64,000 nt of DNA from Rhizomicrobium sp. (GTDB lineage: Bacteria > Pseudomonadota > Alphaproteobacteria > Micropepsales > Micropepsaceae), in contig JBBCGJ010000001.1 of the NCBI GenBank assembly GCA_037200985.1, forward strand, positions 3,448,756-3,512,755, written 5' to 3'. The position numbers and the translations under genes were made by a program. Every line of letters starts with the position of its first letter. Positions within the stretch are counted from its first letter, which is position 1. The notes under the pieces were generated by a model. That model was given only the letters and a program-made list of their open reading frames with translations, made no database searches and was not told the origin of the DNA. Shown here piece after piece: positions 36,344 through 45,523 of this stretch.

Positions 36344-37651
36344 TTAGAGAATATACCGCGACAAATCCTGGTCCTTCGCCAGGTCGTCGACCCGGCTGTG
36401 GACATAGGCGCCGTCGACCGTGACCGTCTCGCCGTTGCGCTCGGATGCCGAATAGCTCACCTCGTCCAGCACGCGCTCCATGATCGTCTGGAGCCGGCGC
36501 GCGCCGATATTCTCCAGGCTGGCATTCACCTGCGCCGCGAGATCGGCGATGGCGGCGATGCCGCCCTCGGTGAAATCGAGGCTGACCTCTTCGGTCTTCA
36601 GGAGCGCTACATATTGCTTGATCAGGCTGGCCTCCGGCTCGGTCAGGATGCGGCGGAAATCCTCGCGCGTCAGCGCCTTCAGCTCGACGCGGATCGGCAG
36701 CCGGCCCTGCAGTTCGGGGAGCAGGTCCGAGGGCTTGGCGATATGGAACGCGCCGCTCGCGATGAAGAGGATGTGGTCGGTCTTCACCTGGCCGTATTTG
36801 GTCGCGACCGTGGTGCCTTCGATCAGGGGCAGGAGATCGCGCTGCACGCCTTCGCGGGAGACGTCGCCGCCGCCGCGCATCTCGCTGCGGGCGCAGATCT
36901 TGTCGATCTCGTCCAGGAAGACGATGCCGTGATTCTCCACCGTCTCGATCGCGTCGCGCACGATGCGGTCCTCGTCCAGCAGCTTGTCGGCCTCTTCCGC
37001 AACCAGGGGCTCATGCGCCTCCGTCACGGTCATGCGGCGCTTCTTGCCCTTCTGGCCGAACGCCTTGCCGAACATGTCGGAGAGGTTGAGCATGGAAATC
37101 TGCGCATTCGGCATGCCGGGGATCTCGAACATCGGGGCGCCGCCGGTGTCCTTCATCTCCAGTTCGACCTCCTTGTCGTCGAGCTCGCCGGCGCGCAGCG
37201 ATTTGCGGAAGCTCTCCCGCGTATTGCCCGAGGACGAACCGACCAGGGCGTCGAGCAGCCGCTCTTCGGCGCGGGCCTCGGCCTGGGCCTCGACCTCGCG
37301 GCGGCGCGCGCTGCGCACCTGCGCGATGCCGACTTCGAGAAGATCGCGCACGATCTGGTCGACGTCGCGGCCGACATAGCCGACCTCGGTGAACTTGGTC
37401 GCCTCGACTTTGAGGAACGGCGCCTGCGCCAGCTTCGCCAGGCGGCGGGAAATCTCCGTCTTGCCGACGCCGGTCGGGCCGATCATCAGGATGTTCTTGG
37501 GCAGCACCTCTTCGCGCAGTTCGGCACCGAGCTGCTGGCGGCGCCAGCGGTTGCGTAAGGCAATGGCGACGGCGCGCTTCGCGTCGTGCTGGCCGACGAT
37601 GTAGCGGTCGAGCTCGGAAACGATTTCGCGCGGCGTGAAGGAAGAACTCAT
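36344..37651 (-). CDS. hslU: ATP-dependent protease ATPase subunit HslU
   Basis: The 435-aa protein starts [20 protein letters not shown]. It has Walker [10 protein letters not shown] (58-66), the pore motif TEVGYVGRD, the insertion I-domain (about 110-240), Walker [11 protein letters not shown] and the C-terminal sensor-2 region [20 protein letters not shown] ending SRYIL, whose last residues dock into HslV. It unfolds substrates for HslV. Its start overlaps the hslV stop by four bases. Confidence 0.97.
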   Translation of the reverse strand: MSSSFTPREIVSELDRYIVGQHDAKRAVAIALRNRWRRQQLGAELREEVLPKNILMIGPTGVGKTEISRRLAKLAQAPFLKVEATKFTEVGYVGRDVDQIVRDLLEVGIAQVRSARRREVEAQAEARAEERLLDALVGSSSGNTRESFRKSLRAGELDDKEVELEMKDTGGAPMFEIPGMPNAQISMLNLSDMFGKAFGQKGKKRRMTVTEAHEPLVAEEADKLLDEDRIVRDAIETVENHGIVFLDEIDKICARSEMRGGGDVSREGVQRDLLPLIEGTTVATKYGQVKTDHILFIASGAFHIAKPSDLLPELQGRLPIRVELKALTREDFRRILTEPEASLIKQYVALLKTEEVSLDFTEGGIAAIADLAAQVNASLENIGARRLQTIMERVLDEVSYSASERNGETVTVDGAYVHSRVDDLAKDQDLSRYIL

Positions 37652-38199
37652 GTGCTCTCGAGACTTTCGATGACGATGTTTTCGTTGGTGTAGATGCAGA
37701 TGTCGGCGGCGATCTTCATGGCGCGGCGCGCGATCTCCTCCGCCGAGAGGTCGAGGCCGATCAGCGCGCGGGCGGCGGCGAGCGCGAACGGCCCGCCCGA
37801 GCCGATGCCGATCAGGCCGTCCTCCGGCTCGACCACGTCGCCGGTGCCCGACAGGATCAGCGAGGTCCTGGCATCGGCCACCGCCATCATCGCCTCCAGC
37901 CGGCGCAGATAGCGGTCGGTGCGCCAGTCCTTCGCGAGTTCGACGCAGGCGCGCGCCAGATTGCCGGGATGCTGCTCGATCTTGGCCTCCAGCCGCTCCG
38001 ACAGCGCGAAGGCGTCCGCCGTGGCGCCGGCAAAGCCGACCAGCACGTCGCCCCCCTTGCCGATGCGGCGCACCTTGCGCGCATTCGATTTCATCACCGT
38101 GGCGCCCGCCGTCACCTGGCCGTCGCCGGCGACCACCACGCGGCCGCCCTTGCGCACCGCCAGGATCGTGGTGGACCGCCATTTCTCTTTGGTTGTCAT
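37648..38199 (-). CDS. hslV: ATP-dependent protease peptidase subunit HslV
   Basis: ATG 38197-38199 gives 183 aa beginning [20 protein letters not shown]. The mature enzyme begins at the Thr of [10 protein letters not shown] after removal of a short N-terminal propeptide, and that Thr is the nucleophile. [24 protein letters not shown] and [16 protein letters not shown] are further family signatures. It forms the 12-mer threonine-protease core with HslU and is typically heat-shock induced. It is divergent from the HAD phosphatase by 46 bp. No sigma-32 promoter could be confirmed. Confidence 0.96.
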   Translation of the reverse strand: MTTKEKWRSTTILAVRKGGRVVVAGDGQVTAGATVMKSNARKVRRIGKGGDVLVGFAGATADAFALSERLEAKIEQHPGNLARACVELAKDWRTDRYLRRLEAMMAVADARTSLILSGTGDVVEPEDGLIGIGSGGPFALAAARALIGLDLSAEEIARRAMKIAADICIYTNENIVIESLEST

Positions 38200-38245
38200 G
38201 AACGCGTCACCTATGCTGCGCGACGTACCCAAGGGGTTCGCGCAA

Positions 38246-39067
38246 ATGAGGAATTTGGCTATTCCGGCAAGCCTAGGCGCCCTGCTTTGGCTGGCGCAAC
38301 CGGCTCTTGCCGCACCCCTCACCTATGACTGCCAGGCCCGCATGACAAGGGTTTGGGCCATCCCGCCCGTCGCCGTGGGCGACGCCGATCCCTGGCAATG
38401 CGCCGCCCCGACCGCGAAGACGCCGGCCGGCGTGCACTGGCAGCGCAATTCGCTGGAATATTGCCGGCTGAGCGTGAACGTCTACGACGAGGCGCTCGCC
38501 GCCGCGCAGCGCCTGGCCAAGAGCCACAAGCCGCACACCTGGCTGGTGCTGATGGATGCCGACGAGACCGTGATCGACAATTCGCTGTTCGAGCGCGAGC
38601 GCCAGATCTGCGGCGGCGAATTCAAGGACGGGCAATGGCGGAGATGGGTGAAGGCCGAGATGGCGGCCGATGTGCCGGGCGCCGCGGCCTTCACGGAGGC
38701 GGTGCACCGGCTGGGCGGACTGGTGGGCATCGTCACCAACCGCGCGGTCGAGGACGACGACCTGACCAGGGCGACCCTCAAAAAAGCCGGAATCACTTTC
38801 GACTATGAGATCGGCATGACGGGCGATCATTCCGACAAGACCGAGCGCTGGCGCGGCGCCGAAACCGCGCTGACGACCAAGGCGCATGGCCGGCCGGTGG
38901 CGGTGATGTGGCTGGGCGACCAGGTCACCGACCTTGCCATCCTCGACCGGCGCGGCAAGCTGCTGCGCGCGATGAACCAGGGCGACGCCGGCGACGGCAT
39001 CGGCGACCATCTCTTCCTGCTGCCCAATCCGATGTATGGCGGCTGGCAGGACAATCCGGACCGGTGA
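38246..39067 (+). CDS. Exported HAD-type acid phosphatase (class B / lipoprotein e(P4) like)
   Basis: Start ATG 38246 (AAGGGG upstream) gives 273 aa. A Sec signal peptide ([22 protein letters not shown]) is followed by Cys-containing mature sequence; no lipobox is seen, so it is likely periplasmic. HAD motif I is [13 protein letters not shown] (Asp104, Asp106), motif II is GIVTNR, and late motif WLGDQVTDL has the acidic pair. Such enzymes dephosphorylate nucleotides or other phosphomonoesters. The next gene begins two bases after the stop, so they are coupled. Its role beside an Ntn-type hydrolase suggests nutrient scavenging (inference). Confidence 0.85.
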   Translation: MRNLAIPASLGALLWLAQPALAAPLTYDCQARMTRVWAIPPVAVGDADPWQCAAPTAKTPAGVHWQRNSLEYCRLSVNVYDEALAAAQRLAKSHKPHTWLVLMDADETVIDNSLFERERQICGGEFKDGQWRRWVKAEMAADVPGAAAFTEAVHRLGGLVGIVTNRAVEDDDLTRATLKKAGITFDYEIGMTGDHSDKTERWRGAETALTTKAHGRPVAVMWLGDQVTDLAILDRRGKLLRAMNQGDAGDGIGDHLFLLPNPMYGGWQDNPDR

Positions 39068-39069
39068 GC

Positions 39070-40092
39070 ATGGGCGAATTGCCGAGCATTCCTTACGCGG
39101 ATATTCGCGGCGGCACGTCGCTCGACCTGCTGAAGCTCTATCCCGACAAGGCACGCGCCCTGGCGCGCGCCGCAACCGGCACCTTCGGCGTCGCCTCGCG
39201 CGCCGCGGGCGCGCTGGCGCTGCCGCTCGGCGACCGCGCCTCGCGCAACTGGCTGCGGCGGGCCGACAATCCGTTCCTCTCGGAGATCGACGCGCTGGCG
39301 GCACTGCTCCAGATCCGCGGCGTCTATTTCCTCAATCTGTGCTTCGAATGGGCCTGCACCGGCGGCGTGTGGCGGAGCGATGACGGCCCGGCGATGCGCC
39401 GGGTGCTCGACTGGCCGTTTCCCGATCTGGGGACGAGCATGGTGGTGGCGCATCAATCCGGACGCGCCGGCGATTTCTACAACATCACCTGGCCGGGCCT
39501 GAGCGGAAGCTTTCAAGGATTGGCGCCGGGCCGCTTCGCGGCGGCGATCAACCAGGCGCCGATGCGCAAGGGCGGCGCGGGCTATGCCGGCGACTGGGTG
39601 AAGAACCGTGTCCGGGTGAGGGGCGAGACCGGCATGCCGCCGGCCCATCTGCTGCGCCTGGTGCTGGAAAGCGCCGCCGACTATGCCGCGGCAAGGGCGA
39701 TGCTGTGCGAGACGCGGCTTGCCGTGCCGGCGATCTTCCTTCTGTCGGGCGTGCGGGACGGCGAAGGCTGCATCGTCGAGCGCACCGAAACCGCGTTCGC
39801 CCTGCGCAAGCTGGACGGTGCGGCGGTGTGCGTCGCCAACCATTTCGAGACACCGATCGAGCGCGGCGGTGCCGGCTGGCGGGCGCGGCCGATCGACAGC
39901 CTGGGCCGCGCCGCGGCGGCGCGCGGATCGGCGCCTTGCGACGGCGGGTTCGCCTGGTTCCAGCCGCCCATCGCCAACGTCAACAGCCGGCTCGCCTTCG
40001 AGGCCAACGCAGCGACGGGATCGCTCGCGCTGATGGGCGCGGCAGGCGTGCATCCGTCGACCGGGATCTTTCGGTTGCCTCGCGCGGCTTGA
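39070..40092 (+). CDS. Putative Ntn-type C-N hydrolase (choloylglycine hydrolase/acyltransferase-like)
   Basis: The 340-aa product has no evident signal peptide. A Cys (Cys96) in NLCFEWACTGGVW is followed by RVLDWPF (about 112-118), then VAHQSGRAGDFYNITWPG and RFAAAINQAP. The order Cys-Thr, then (R)xLDW, then an AxNQ-like block resembles N-terminal-nucleophile linear amide hydrolases such as choloylglycine hydrolase, acid ceramidase-like NAAA and C45 acyltransferases. In most of these, cleavage before the Cys activates the enzyme; here about 95 residues would be removed. The assignment is by motif and order, so function is not certain. Confidence 0.6.
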   Translation: MGELPSIPYADIRGGTSLDLLKLYPDKARALARAATGTFGVASRAAGALALPLGDRASRNWLRRADNPFLSEIDALAALLQIRGVYFLNLCFEWACTGGVWRSDDGPAMRRVLDWPFPDLGTSMVVAHQSGRAGDFYNITWPGLSGSFQGLAPGRFAAAINQAPMRKGGAGYAGDWVKNRVRVRGETGMPPAHLLRLVLESAADYAAARAMLCETRLAVPAIFLLSGVRDGEGCIVERTETAFALRKLDGAAVCVANHFETPIERGGAGWRARPIDSLGRAAAARGSAPCDGGFAWFQPPIANVNSRLAFEANAATGSLALMGAAGVHPSTGIFRLPRAA

Positions 40093-40158
40093 GCCGGCGT
40101 TTCGACAGACCGCGGCGATTGGGATAAGAAACCGTCACAGAATCGGGAAGACGGCGCC

Positions 40159-40758
40159 ATGCGTACCGCCACGGTGGAACGGAAGACTCGCGAGACGGAG
40201 ATCACCGTCTGGCTCGACCTCGACGGCTCGGGCGAGACCGATATCGATACCGGCATCGGCTTCCTCGACCACATGCTGGACAGCTTCGGGCGTCATTCGA
40301 TGATCGACCTGAAGGTGCGCGCCCAGGGCGATTTGCATGTCGACTTTCACCACACGACGGAAGACACCGGCATCGTCATCGGCCAGGCGGTGAAGAAGGC
40401 GCTGGGCGATTTCGCCGGCATCACGCGCTTCGGCGCCGCCACCATCCCGATGGACGAGACGCTGACGCGCGTCGCCATCGACGTGTCGAACCGGCCCTAT
40501 CTGATCTGGCGGGTGGACATCCCCAAGCCCAAGCTGGGCGAGATGGACACCGAGCTGTTCAAGGAATGGTTCCAGGCCTTCGCGCAGAACGCCGGCATCT
40601 GCCTGCACATCGAAAACCTCTATGGCGAGAACAGCCACCACATCGTGGAGACCTGCTTCAAGGCCACGGCGCGGGCGCTGCGCCAGGCGATCGAGCCCGA
40701 CGAGCGGCTCGAAGGCGGCGTCGCCTCGACCAAGGGCTCGCTCAGCGAGAAGGCCTGA
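40159..40758 (+). CDS. hisB: Imidazoleglycerol-phosphate dehydratase
   Basis: The 199-aa product starts [20 protein letters not shown]. It has the metal-ligand motifs [15 protein letters not shown] and [17 protein letters not shown], then [18 protein letters not shown]. It makes imidazole acetol-phosphate in histidine biosynthesis. In many alphaproteobacteria hisB-hisH-hisA-hisF-hisE follow hslV; here two unrelated genes stand between and hisHAF are not downstream, replaced by a convergent serine hydrolase. Start context: GGGAAGACGGCGCCATG. Confidence 0.96.
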   Translation: MRTATVERKTRETEITVWLDLDGSGETDIDTGIGFLDHMLDSFGRHSMIDLKVRAQGDLHVDFHHTTEDTGIVIGQAVKKALGDFAGITRFGAATIPMDETLTRVAIDVSNRPYLIWRVDIPKPKLGEMDTELFKEWFQAFAQNAGICLHIENLYGENSHHIVETCFKATARALRQAIEPDERLEGGVASTKGSLSEKA

Positions 40759-40768
40759 GCGGCCGGGC

Positions 40769-41851
40769 TCAGCGCGACACGGCGGCCAGGATGTGGTCGC
40801 TCACCAGCTTGTCCGACAGCGCGTGCCCGCCGGGGCCGTTGAAGTTCGTCGTCGTGATCACGGCGACGAGGTCGAGTTCGGGAAAGGCCAGGACCTTGTT
40901 GCCGCCGGAGCCGTTCATCACGGCGGCGTGCCAAGTCCTGCCGCCGGCCGTGTAGTCCTGCAGCCAGATCAGATAGCCGTAGCCGGCGCCGCTGTCGGTC
41001 TCGGCATGCGGCGTCGTCATCGCCGCGATCCAGGACGCGGAGAGGACGCGGCGGCCCTGCGATGTCCCTTTGTCCAGGATCAACTGGCCGAGGCGCGCGA
41101 GATCGCGGCTGCGCAGGCCGAGCCCGCCGCCGCCCTGCGCCAGGCCGAGCGGCGAATATTGCCATTCCGGCGCGTCGATCCCGAGCGGGTCGAACAGGAC
41201 CGCCTTGGCGAAGTCGGCCAGCTTGCGGTTCGTCGCCTGCTCGACCACCGCGCCGAGCGCCGTCGCGCCCGCGGTGCAATAGCTCCAGGCGCGGCCATAT
41301 TTGGCTTTGGCCGGCGGCGTGGCCCAGGCCGCGAAGCCCTTGATCGGCAGGTCGAGCGCGAACTTGACCCAATCCTCGATCAGATACATGCGCTCTTCGT
41401 TGCCGCGCGAATAGGAATTGGAATCGTCGCATTCCAGGAGCGAACTCATGGTGAGGAAGTCCTCGATCGTGATCGCGTCCTTGCGCGGATCGGGATTTTC
41501 GAACGGCCCCCGCGCGCCGAGATAACGCATCACCGGCGTGTCGACGCCCGGAATCGCCTTGGCGTCGATCGCGGCGCCGACCAAAAGGGCGGTGACCGTC
41601 TTGGTCGCGGAGCGCGTGTTGCGGCGGGCCTCGGCGCCGCCGTCGTCGAAATAGCGCTCATAGGCGATGCGGCCGTGGCGGACGAGGACGACGCTGGTGG
41701 TCTTCTGGAAGTCGCCGCGCAGGATCGCCGCGCTCATCGCCGCGAGCCTGCCGGGGTCGAGACCGGCCTCGGCCGGCGTGGCCGTTTGCCAGGCGGCCGC
41801 CGCCGGCGACACGAAAGCGAGCAGGGTCAGGACGGAGAGGAATTTCGGCAC
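40769..41851 (-). CDS. Exported serine hydrolase, beta-lactamase class C fold
   Basis: The 360-aa product has a signal peptide (MPKFLSVLTLLAFVSPAAAA). The class C/penicillin-binding-protein features are SATK (Ser in RSATKTVTALL), a Tyr-Cys-Thr element (WSYCTAGA) in place of the usual YxN, and GSGGNK in place of KTG. These are typical of the esterase/6-aminohexanoate hydrolase-like branch, not of true beta-lactamases. The substrate is unknown. It converges on hisB (10-bp gap) and lies 30 bp downstream of the AraC gene on the same strand. Confidence 0.85.
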   Translation of the reverse strand: MPKFLSVLTLLAFVSPAAAAWQTATPAEAGLDPGRLAAMSAAILRGDFQKTTSVVLVRHGRIAYERYFDDGGAEARRNTRSATKTVTALLVGAAIDAKAIPGVDTPVMRYLGARGPFENPDPRKDAITIEDFLTMSSLLECDDSNSYSRGNEERMYLIEDWVKFALDLPIKGFAAWATPPAKAKYGRAWSYCTAGATALGAVVEQATNRKLADFAKAVLFDPLGIDAPEWQYSPLGLAQGGGGLGLRSRDLARLGQLILDKGTSQGRRVLSASWIAAMTTPHAETDSGAGYGYLIWLQDYTAGGRTWHAAVMNGSGGNKVLAFPELDLVAVITTTNFNGPGGHALSDKLVSDHILAAVSR

Positions 41852-41881
41852 GACGCCCTCATCGATGAAGCAGCGCGGAGC

Positions 41882-42709
41882 CTAGCCCGCGCCACCGCAC
41901 GCATCTTGAACGGATCGAACCTGGCGGAACGCCGCGCGATAGCGGGCGGGCGTGGTGCGATAGGCGGCGCGGAAGGCGCGCGTCATATGGCTCTGGTCGC
42001 TGAAGCCGCTCGCATCGGCGATGCCGGCCAGCGACAGATCGGTCCGGCGCAGCCGGGCGGCGGCGCGCTCCAGCCGCAGCCGCTGGAGATAGGACGAGGG
42101 CGTGCAGCCGAAGGCCTGTCGAAAGCCGCGTCCCAGATGGACGGGATGAACGCCGGCGGCGGCAGCGAGCGTGTTCACCGTCGGCATTTTCGCGTCGCGC
42201 AGGAAAGCGAGGGCCCGCGGCATCCAGGGCAGATGCCGGTCCCGCCTGCCCGGCGCGGCGAATTGCAGGAGCGCCAGGGTCTCGCATTCGACGGCGAAGC
42301 GGTCGGCGCCGGCGATGCAATGACCCAGCATCCGCCGCGCCGCCACCATGCCGCCATGCGCCAGGACCGGCTCGCGCGGCAAGTCGAGGTCGGCGGACCA
42401 TTCCGACAGCCGCGCGCGGGCGATGGACACGGCGAGGAAATGGCAGCCCGGCCCAACATAGCGGTCGCGGTGGACGGTCTGGAGCGGATTGAAGATCAGG
42501 ACGGGCTCGGCGGAGACGACGGGAGCGTCACGGGCCGCGGTGACATAGCCCGGATCGAGCGCCAGCACGAAATGGGCGTCCTCGCCGTGGCAATGCTCGG
42601 CGACCCGGTCGGGCGGGATCGTGGCCTGGCGCAACGCCGCTTCTATTCCCGGCGCCGCGACGGCGCAGGAGCGGGAGCCGAAGAACCGGGCGGCGGCGAG
42701 ATGGAGCAT
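41882..42709 (-). CDS. AraC-family transcriptional regulator
   Basis: The 275-aa product has an N-terminal cupin-like sensing part (EHCHGEDAHFVLALDPGYVTA) and a C-terminal pair of helix-turn-helix motifs: TVNTLAAAAGVHPVHLGRGF and ...LAGIADASGFSDQSHMTRAFRAAYRTTPARYR. The second carries the family's GFSDQSHMTRAFR signature. It is divergent from the ferritin-like gene, with 135 bp between, so that gene is the obvious candidate target. It may also act on the downstream serine hydrolase. The inducer is not apparent. Confidence 0.9.
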   Translation of the reverse strand: MLHLAAARFFGSRSCAVAAPGIEAALRQATIPPDRVAEHCHGEDAHFVLALDPGYVTAARDAPVVSAEPVLIFNPLQTVHRDRYVGPGCHFLAVSIARARLSEWSADLDLPREPVLAHGGMVAARRMLGHCIAGADRFAVECETLALLQFAAPGRRDRHLPWMPRALAFLRDAKMPTVNTLAAAAGVHPVHLGRGFRQAFGCTPSSYLQRLRLERAAARLRRTDLSLAGIADASGFSDQSHMTRAFRAAYRTTPARYRAAFRQVRSVQDACGGAG

Positions 42710-42769
42710 GCCACGTCCAAGATAGGCGGGCGGCGTCCGCTGGCAAGTGTGACGCTGGCGTCATTTTCA

Positions 42770-42797
42770 TTGACTTTTAGGGGATGCCCGCTATATT
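42770..42797 (+). promoter_or_regulatory. Sigma-70 type promoter of the ferritin-like gene
   Basis: TTGACT at 42770-42775 and TATATT at 42792-42797 are separated by 16 bases, close to consensus, and lie 48 bases before the ATG. It sits in the divergent AraC interval, so AraC could bind next to it. Confidence 0.55.
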
Positions 42798-42844
42798 GAC
42801 GGGATCGTCATTCATTCCGCCCGTCGAGCCATTCGGAGATCGCC

Positions 42845-43960
42845 ATGGTCCAGATCACCAAAGACAACGCCTATGACGCGGTGGCGCCCGACGATTTCCC
42901 CGCGATGCTGAACCCCGCGCGCTACAATGTGCGCTCGACCGCCTTCGACAAGATCATCAGCGCGACCCACGACCATTTCTGGGATCCGCTCGACAAGAAA
43001 TACATCGACTTCGGCGCGCCCTATGACGCGACCGAGAAGATGATCATGCCGGAGAATTTCTTCCCGATCTTCCACACCCGCATCGGCGATACGATGACGC
43101 GCGAACAGAAGATCAAATTCGCCAACGAGGCGACGCGCTGGCAGCTTTCCGCCATCCTGCATGGCGAGCAGGGCGCACTCGCGCTCTCGGCCTCGCTTTG
43201 CCACATCCTGCGCGATCCGGGCGCCCAAGAATACGCCGCCAACCAGACGCGCGAGGAAGCCCGCCACGTCACCGCCTTCGCCGCCTATATCAAGTCGCGC
43301 TGGGGCACGCCGCTGCCCTGCGGCCCGACGCTGCAGTCGCTGCTGACCGAAATGGTCGGCGCGCCGGAGGTCTATAAGAAGATCGTCGGCATGCAGATGC
43401 TGGTCGAAGGCCTCGCCATGGGCGCCTTCGCGACGCTCTATCAGAACGCGCAGGACCCTTTGTTGGTCAAGCTATGTCAACTTGTGATGACCGACGAGGC
43501 GTTCCACCACAAATTCGGCAAGATCTGGGCCGACCGGACGATCCCCAAGCTTTCGAAGGACGAGCAGGCGCTGGTCGAGGACTGGGCGGCGCAGTGCTTC
43601 CAGACGCTGCTGTTCAACCTCATCAACGCCGAGCAGATGCAGACGGTCTATGACAGCGTCGGCATCGACTGGCAGGACGCGCGCGCCGCGATCATGGAGG
43701 CCTTCACCGACGACGACCGCCGCGAAGGCATGAAGCAGTCGGCCAACATCTTCCGCGTGCTGATCAAGACGCTGCTCAACGCCGGCATCATCACCGAGCG
43801 CACCAAGGCGTTCTACGGCATGTATGTCGACATGGACGAGCTGAAGAAGGAAGGCGACCGCATGGTCGGCGACGACATCGCCGAGGAGGGCATCAGATAC
43901 CTCCAGACCATCAACTTCGCCGACCGCTCCAAGGGCGGCGAGCTGCTCGCGGCGGAGTAA
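42845..43960 (+). CDS. Di-iron ferritin-like oxygenase-type protein
   Basis: The 371-aa protein starts MVQITKDNAYDAVAPDDFPA (GGAG upstream). It carries the carboxylate/His ligands of a four-helix di-iron site: Glu108 in HGEQGA, Glu137-Glu138-x-x-His141 in REEARH, Glu189 in VEGLAMG and Asp/Glu217-218 with His221-222 in DEAFHHKFG. The two ExxH-like pairs place it in the ferritin-like superfamily (ribonucleotide reductase R2, AurF and similar N-oxygenases). It is not R2, since the rest does not match. The substrate is unknown. The AraC gene is divergent and a terminator follows. Confidence 0.75.
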   Translation: MVQITKDNAYDAVAPDDFPAMLNPARYNVRSTAFDKIISATHDHFWDPLDKKYIDFGAPYDATEKMIMPENFFPIFHTRIGDTMTREQKIKFANEATRWQLSAILHGEQGALALSASLCHILRDPGAQEYAANQTREEARHVTAFAAYIKSRWGTPLPCGPTLQSLLTEMVGAPEVYKKIVGMQMLVEGLAMGAFATLYQNAQDPLLVKLCQLVMTDEAFHHKFGKIWADRTIPKLSKDEQALVEDWAAQCFQTLLFNLINAEQMQTVYDSVGIDWQDARAAIMEAFTDDDRREGMKQSANIFRVLIKTLLNAGIITERTKAFYGMYVDMDELKKEGDRMVGDDIAEEGIRYLQTINFADRSKGGELLAAE

Positions 43961-43984
43961 GCCGGCACATTCCAGCCATGCGCG

Positions 43985-44016
43985 AAAGGGCGGTTCGAAA
44001 GAGCCGCCCTTTTGTT
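43985..44016 (+). terminator. Rho-independent terminator after the ferritin-like gene
   Basis: AAAGGGCGG (43985-43993) pairs with CCGCCCTTT (44004-44012), followed by TTGTTTT. It lies 24 bases past the stop. Confidence 0.8.
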
Positions 44017-44029
44017 TTAGGGTCGCGCC

Positions 44030-44803
44030 ATGGACAGGCGGTTCGACGACGGCAGCGCGGGCGATGCGGATTACGGCGCCATCGGCCCCGGCTATGCGGA
44101 TTTCCGCCGGCCCGAGCCGCGCATCGCGGCATTCCTCCATGCGGCGCTGGGCGATGCGAAGACCGTGCTGAATGTCGGCGCGGGCGCCGGCTCCTATGAA
44201 CCGTCCGACCGGATCGTGACTGCCGTGGAACCCTCAGCCCAGATGCGGGCGCAGCGGCCGGCGCACCTGCCGCGCGCCATCGATGCGGTCGCCGAGAAGC
44301 TGCCCTTCGCGGACGGTGCGTTCGATGCCGCGATGACGACCTTCTCGGTGCATCAATGGCCGGACCTCGCCGCGGGCCTGAAGGAGGTGCGGCGCGTGAC
44401 GCGCGGGCCGGTGGCGGTCATGACCGGCGATCCCGAACGGCTCGATTGTTTCTGGCTGAACGACTATGCGCCGGAGGTGATCGCGACCGAGGCGCGCCGC
44501 TATCCGCCGGTCGCGGCCTTCGCGCCGCTCGGCGGCCGCATTGAAGCGATGAACATCCCCATCCCGCTCGACTGCAGCGACGGCTTCAACGAAGCCTATT
44601 ACGGGCGGCCCGAAATGCTGCTCGATCCGAAGGCGCGACGGGCCTGCTCGGCCTGGAGCTTCGTCGCCTCCGAGGCAGTGGCGCGGTTCGAGCGCGACCT
44701 GGCGCGCGATCTCGCCAGCGGCGCCTGGGACGCGAAGCATGGCGCGCTGCGCGCCACGCCGGTCTTTCACGGCTCCCTCCTCTTGATAGTATCGCGGCCA
44801 TGA
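44030..44803 (+). CDS. Class I SAM-dependent methyltransferase
   Basis: The 257-aa product has the N-terminal YGAIGPGYADFRRPEPRI block, then motif I VLNVGAGAGSYEPSD, motif II VTAVEPSAQMRAQR, and FDAAMTTFSVHQWPDLAAGL. These fit Methyltransf_11. The start is ATG 44030 in the tail of the previous terminator, and its stop overlaps the M24 gene by four bases. Substrate unknown; the coupling to a peptidase may be only positional. Confidence 0.85.
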   Translation: MDRRFDDGSAGDADYGAIGPGYADFRRPEPRIAAFLHAALGDAKTVLNVGAGAGSYEPSDRIVTAVEPSAQMRAQRPAHLPRAIDAVAEKLPFADGAFDAAMTTFSVHQWPDLAAGLKEVRRVTRGPVAVMTGDPERLDCFWLNDYAPEVIATEARRYPPVAAFAPLGGRIEAMNIPIPLDCSDGFNEAYYGRPEMLLDPKARRACSAWSFVASEAVARFERDLARDLASGAWDAKHGALRATPVFHGSLLLIVSRP

Positions 44804-45483
44804 GCATTGGAAGTGAGAGGGGGCGCCGCGCCAGGCTGGAAGAGGCCGAAGCAAAAGGACTGGCGCTGTTCGACGCCATCGAGCGCGAAGGCCTGATCGT
44901 GCCCGGCAAGCGCGAGGACGAGCTGAGCGCGGAGATCCACGCCCTCGCCCGCGACCGCTTCGGCGTGAAAGCGCATTGGCACAAGCGCATCGTGCGCGCG
45001 GGGCCGAACACGGTGTGCATCTTCTCCGACGATCCGCCGGTGCACACGATAGCGGAAGACGACCTGGTCTATCTCGATCTCGGCCCGGTGATCGCGGATT
45101 GGGAAGCCGATCTCGGCCGGACCTATGCGCTGGGACGCGATCCGCAAAAGACGGCGCTGGTCGCCGACCTGCCGCGCCTGTTCGACATCGTGGCCGCGCA
45201 CTACCACGCCGCGCCCGACATCACCTGCGAGGCGCTCTATGCCTTCGCGCAGAAGACGGCCGAGGCGGCCGGCTGGCTGTTCGGCGGCGAGATCGCCGGC
45301 CACACGATCCAGGGCCGCTTTCCGCATCCGCCGGTGCCCCGCGCCGGACGGCTGATCGCGGCGGGCAACGCCAGCCGCATGCGCGACCCCGACGCCAAAG
45401 GCGAGGAGCGGCACTGGATCCTGGAGATCCATCTGGTCGACAAGGCGCGAACCTTCGGCGGGTTCTATGAGCGGCTTTTGTAG
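44800..45483 (+). CDS. M24-family metallopeptidase-like protein
   Basis: The 227-aa product has the pita-bread fold signatures: DLVYLDLGPVIADWEADLGRTY with the two Asp ligands, IAGHTIQGRFPHP for the His, and WILEIHLVDKARTFGGFYERLL with the Glu. It lacks the N-terminal creatinase-like domain and is shorter than aminopeptidase P. The catalytic activity cannot be confirmed, since the last metal Glu before the C-terminus is not obvious. It overlaps the methyltransferase and ends 41 bp before mmcB. Confidence 0.8.
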   Translation: MSIGSERGRRARLEEAEAKGLALFDAIEREGLIVPGKREDELSAEIHALARDRFGVKAHWHKRIVRAGPNTVCIFSDDPPVHTIAEDDLVYLDLGPVIADWEADLGRTYALGRDPQKTALVADLPRLFDIVAAHYHAAPDITCEALYAFAQKTAEAAGWLFGGEIAGHTIQGRFPHPPVPRAGRLIAAGNASRMRDPDAKGEERHWILEIHLVDKARTFGGFYERLL

Positions 45484-45488
45484 GTCGA

Positions 45489-45517
45489 TTGACTCTTTCG
45501 TTCCCGAAGTGTTCCAT
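45489..45517 (+). promoter_or_regulatory. SOS box (LexA site) and promoter of mmcB
   Basis: GTTC at 45500-45503 and GTTC at 45511-45514 are separated by exactly seven bases: the direct-repeat LexA box of alphaproteobacteria (GTTCN7GTTC). It overlaps a TTGACT -35 at 45489-45494. The weak -10 TTCCAT is 17 bases further, at 45512-45517. Transcription would start near the mmcB ATG, so the mRNA could be leaderless. Confidence 0.65.
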
Positions 45518-45523
45518 CCCGAT

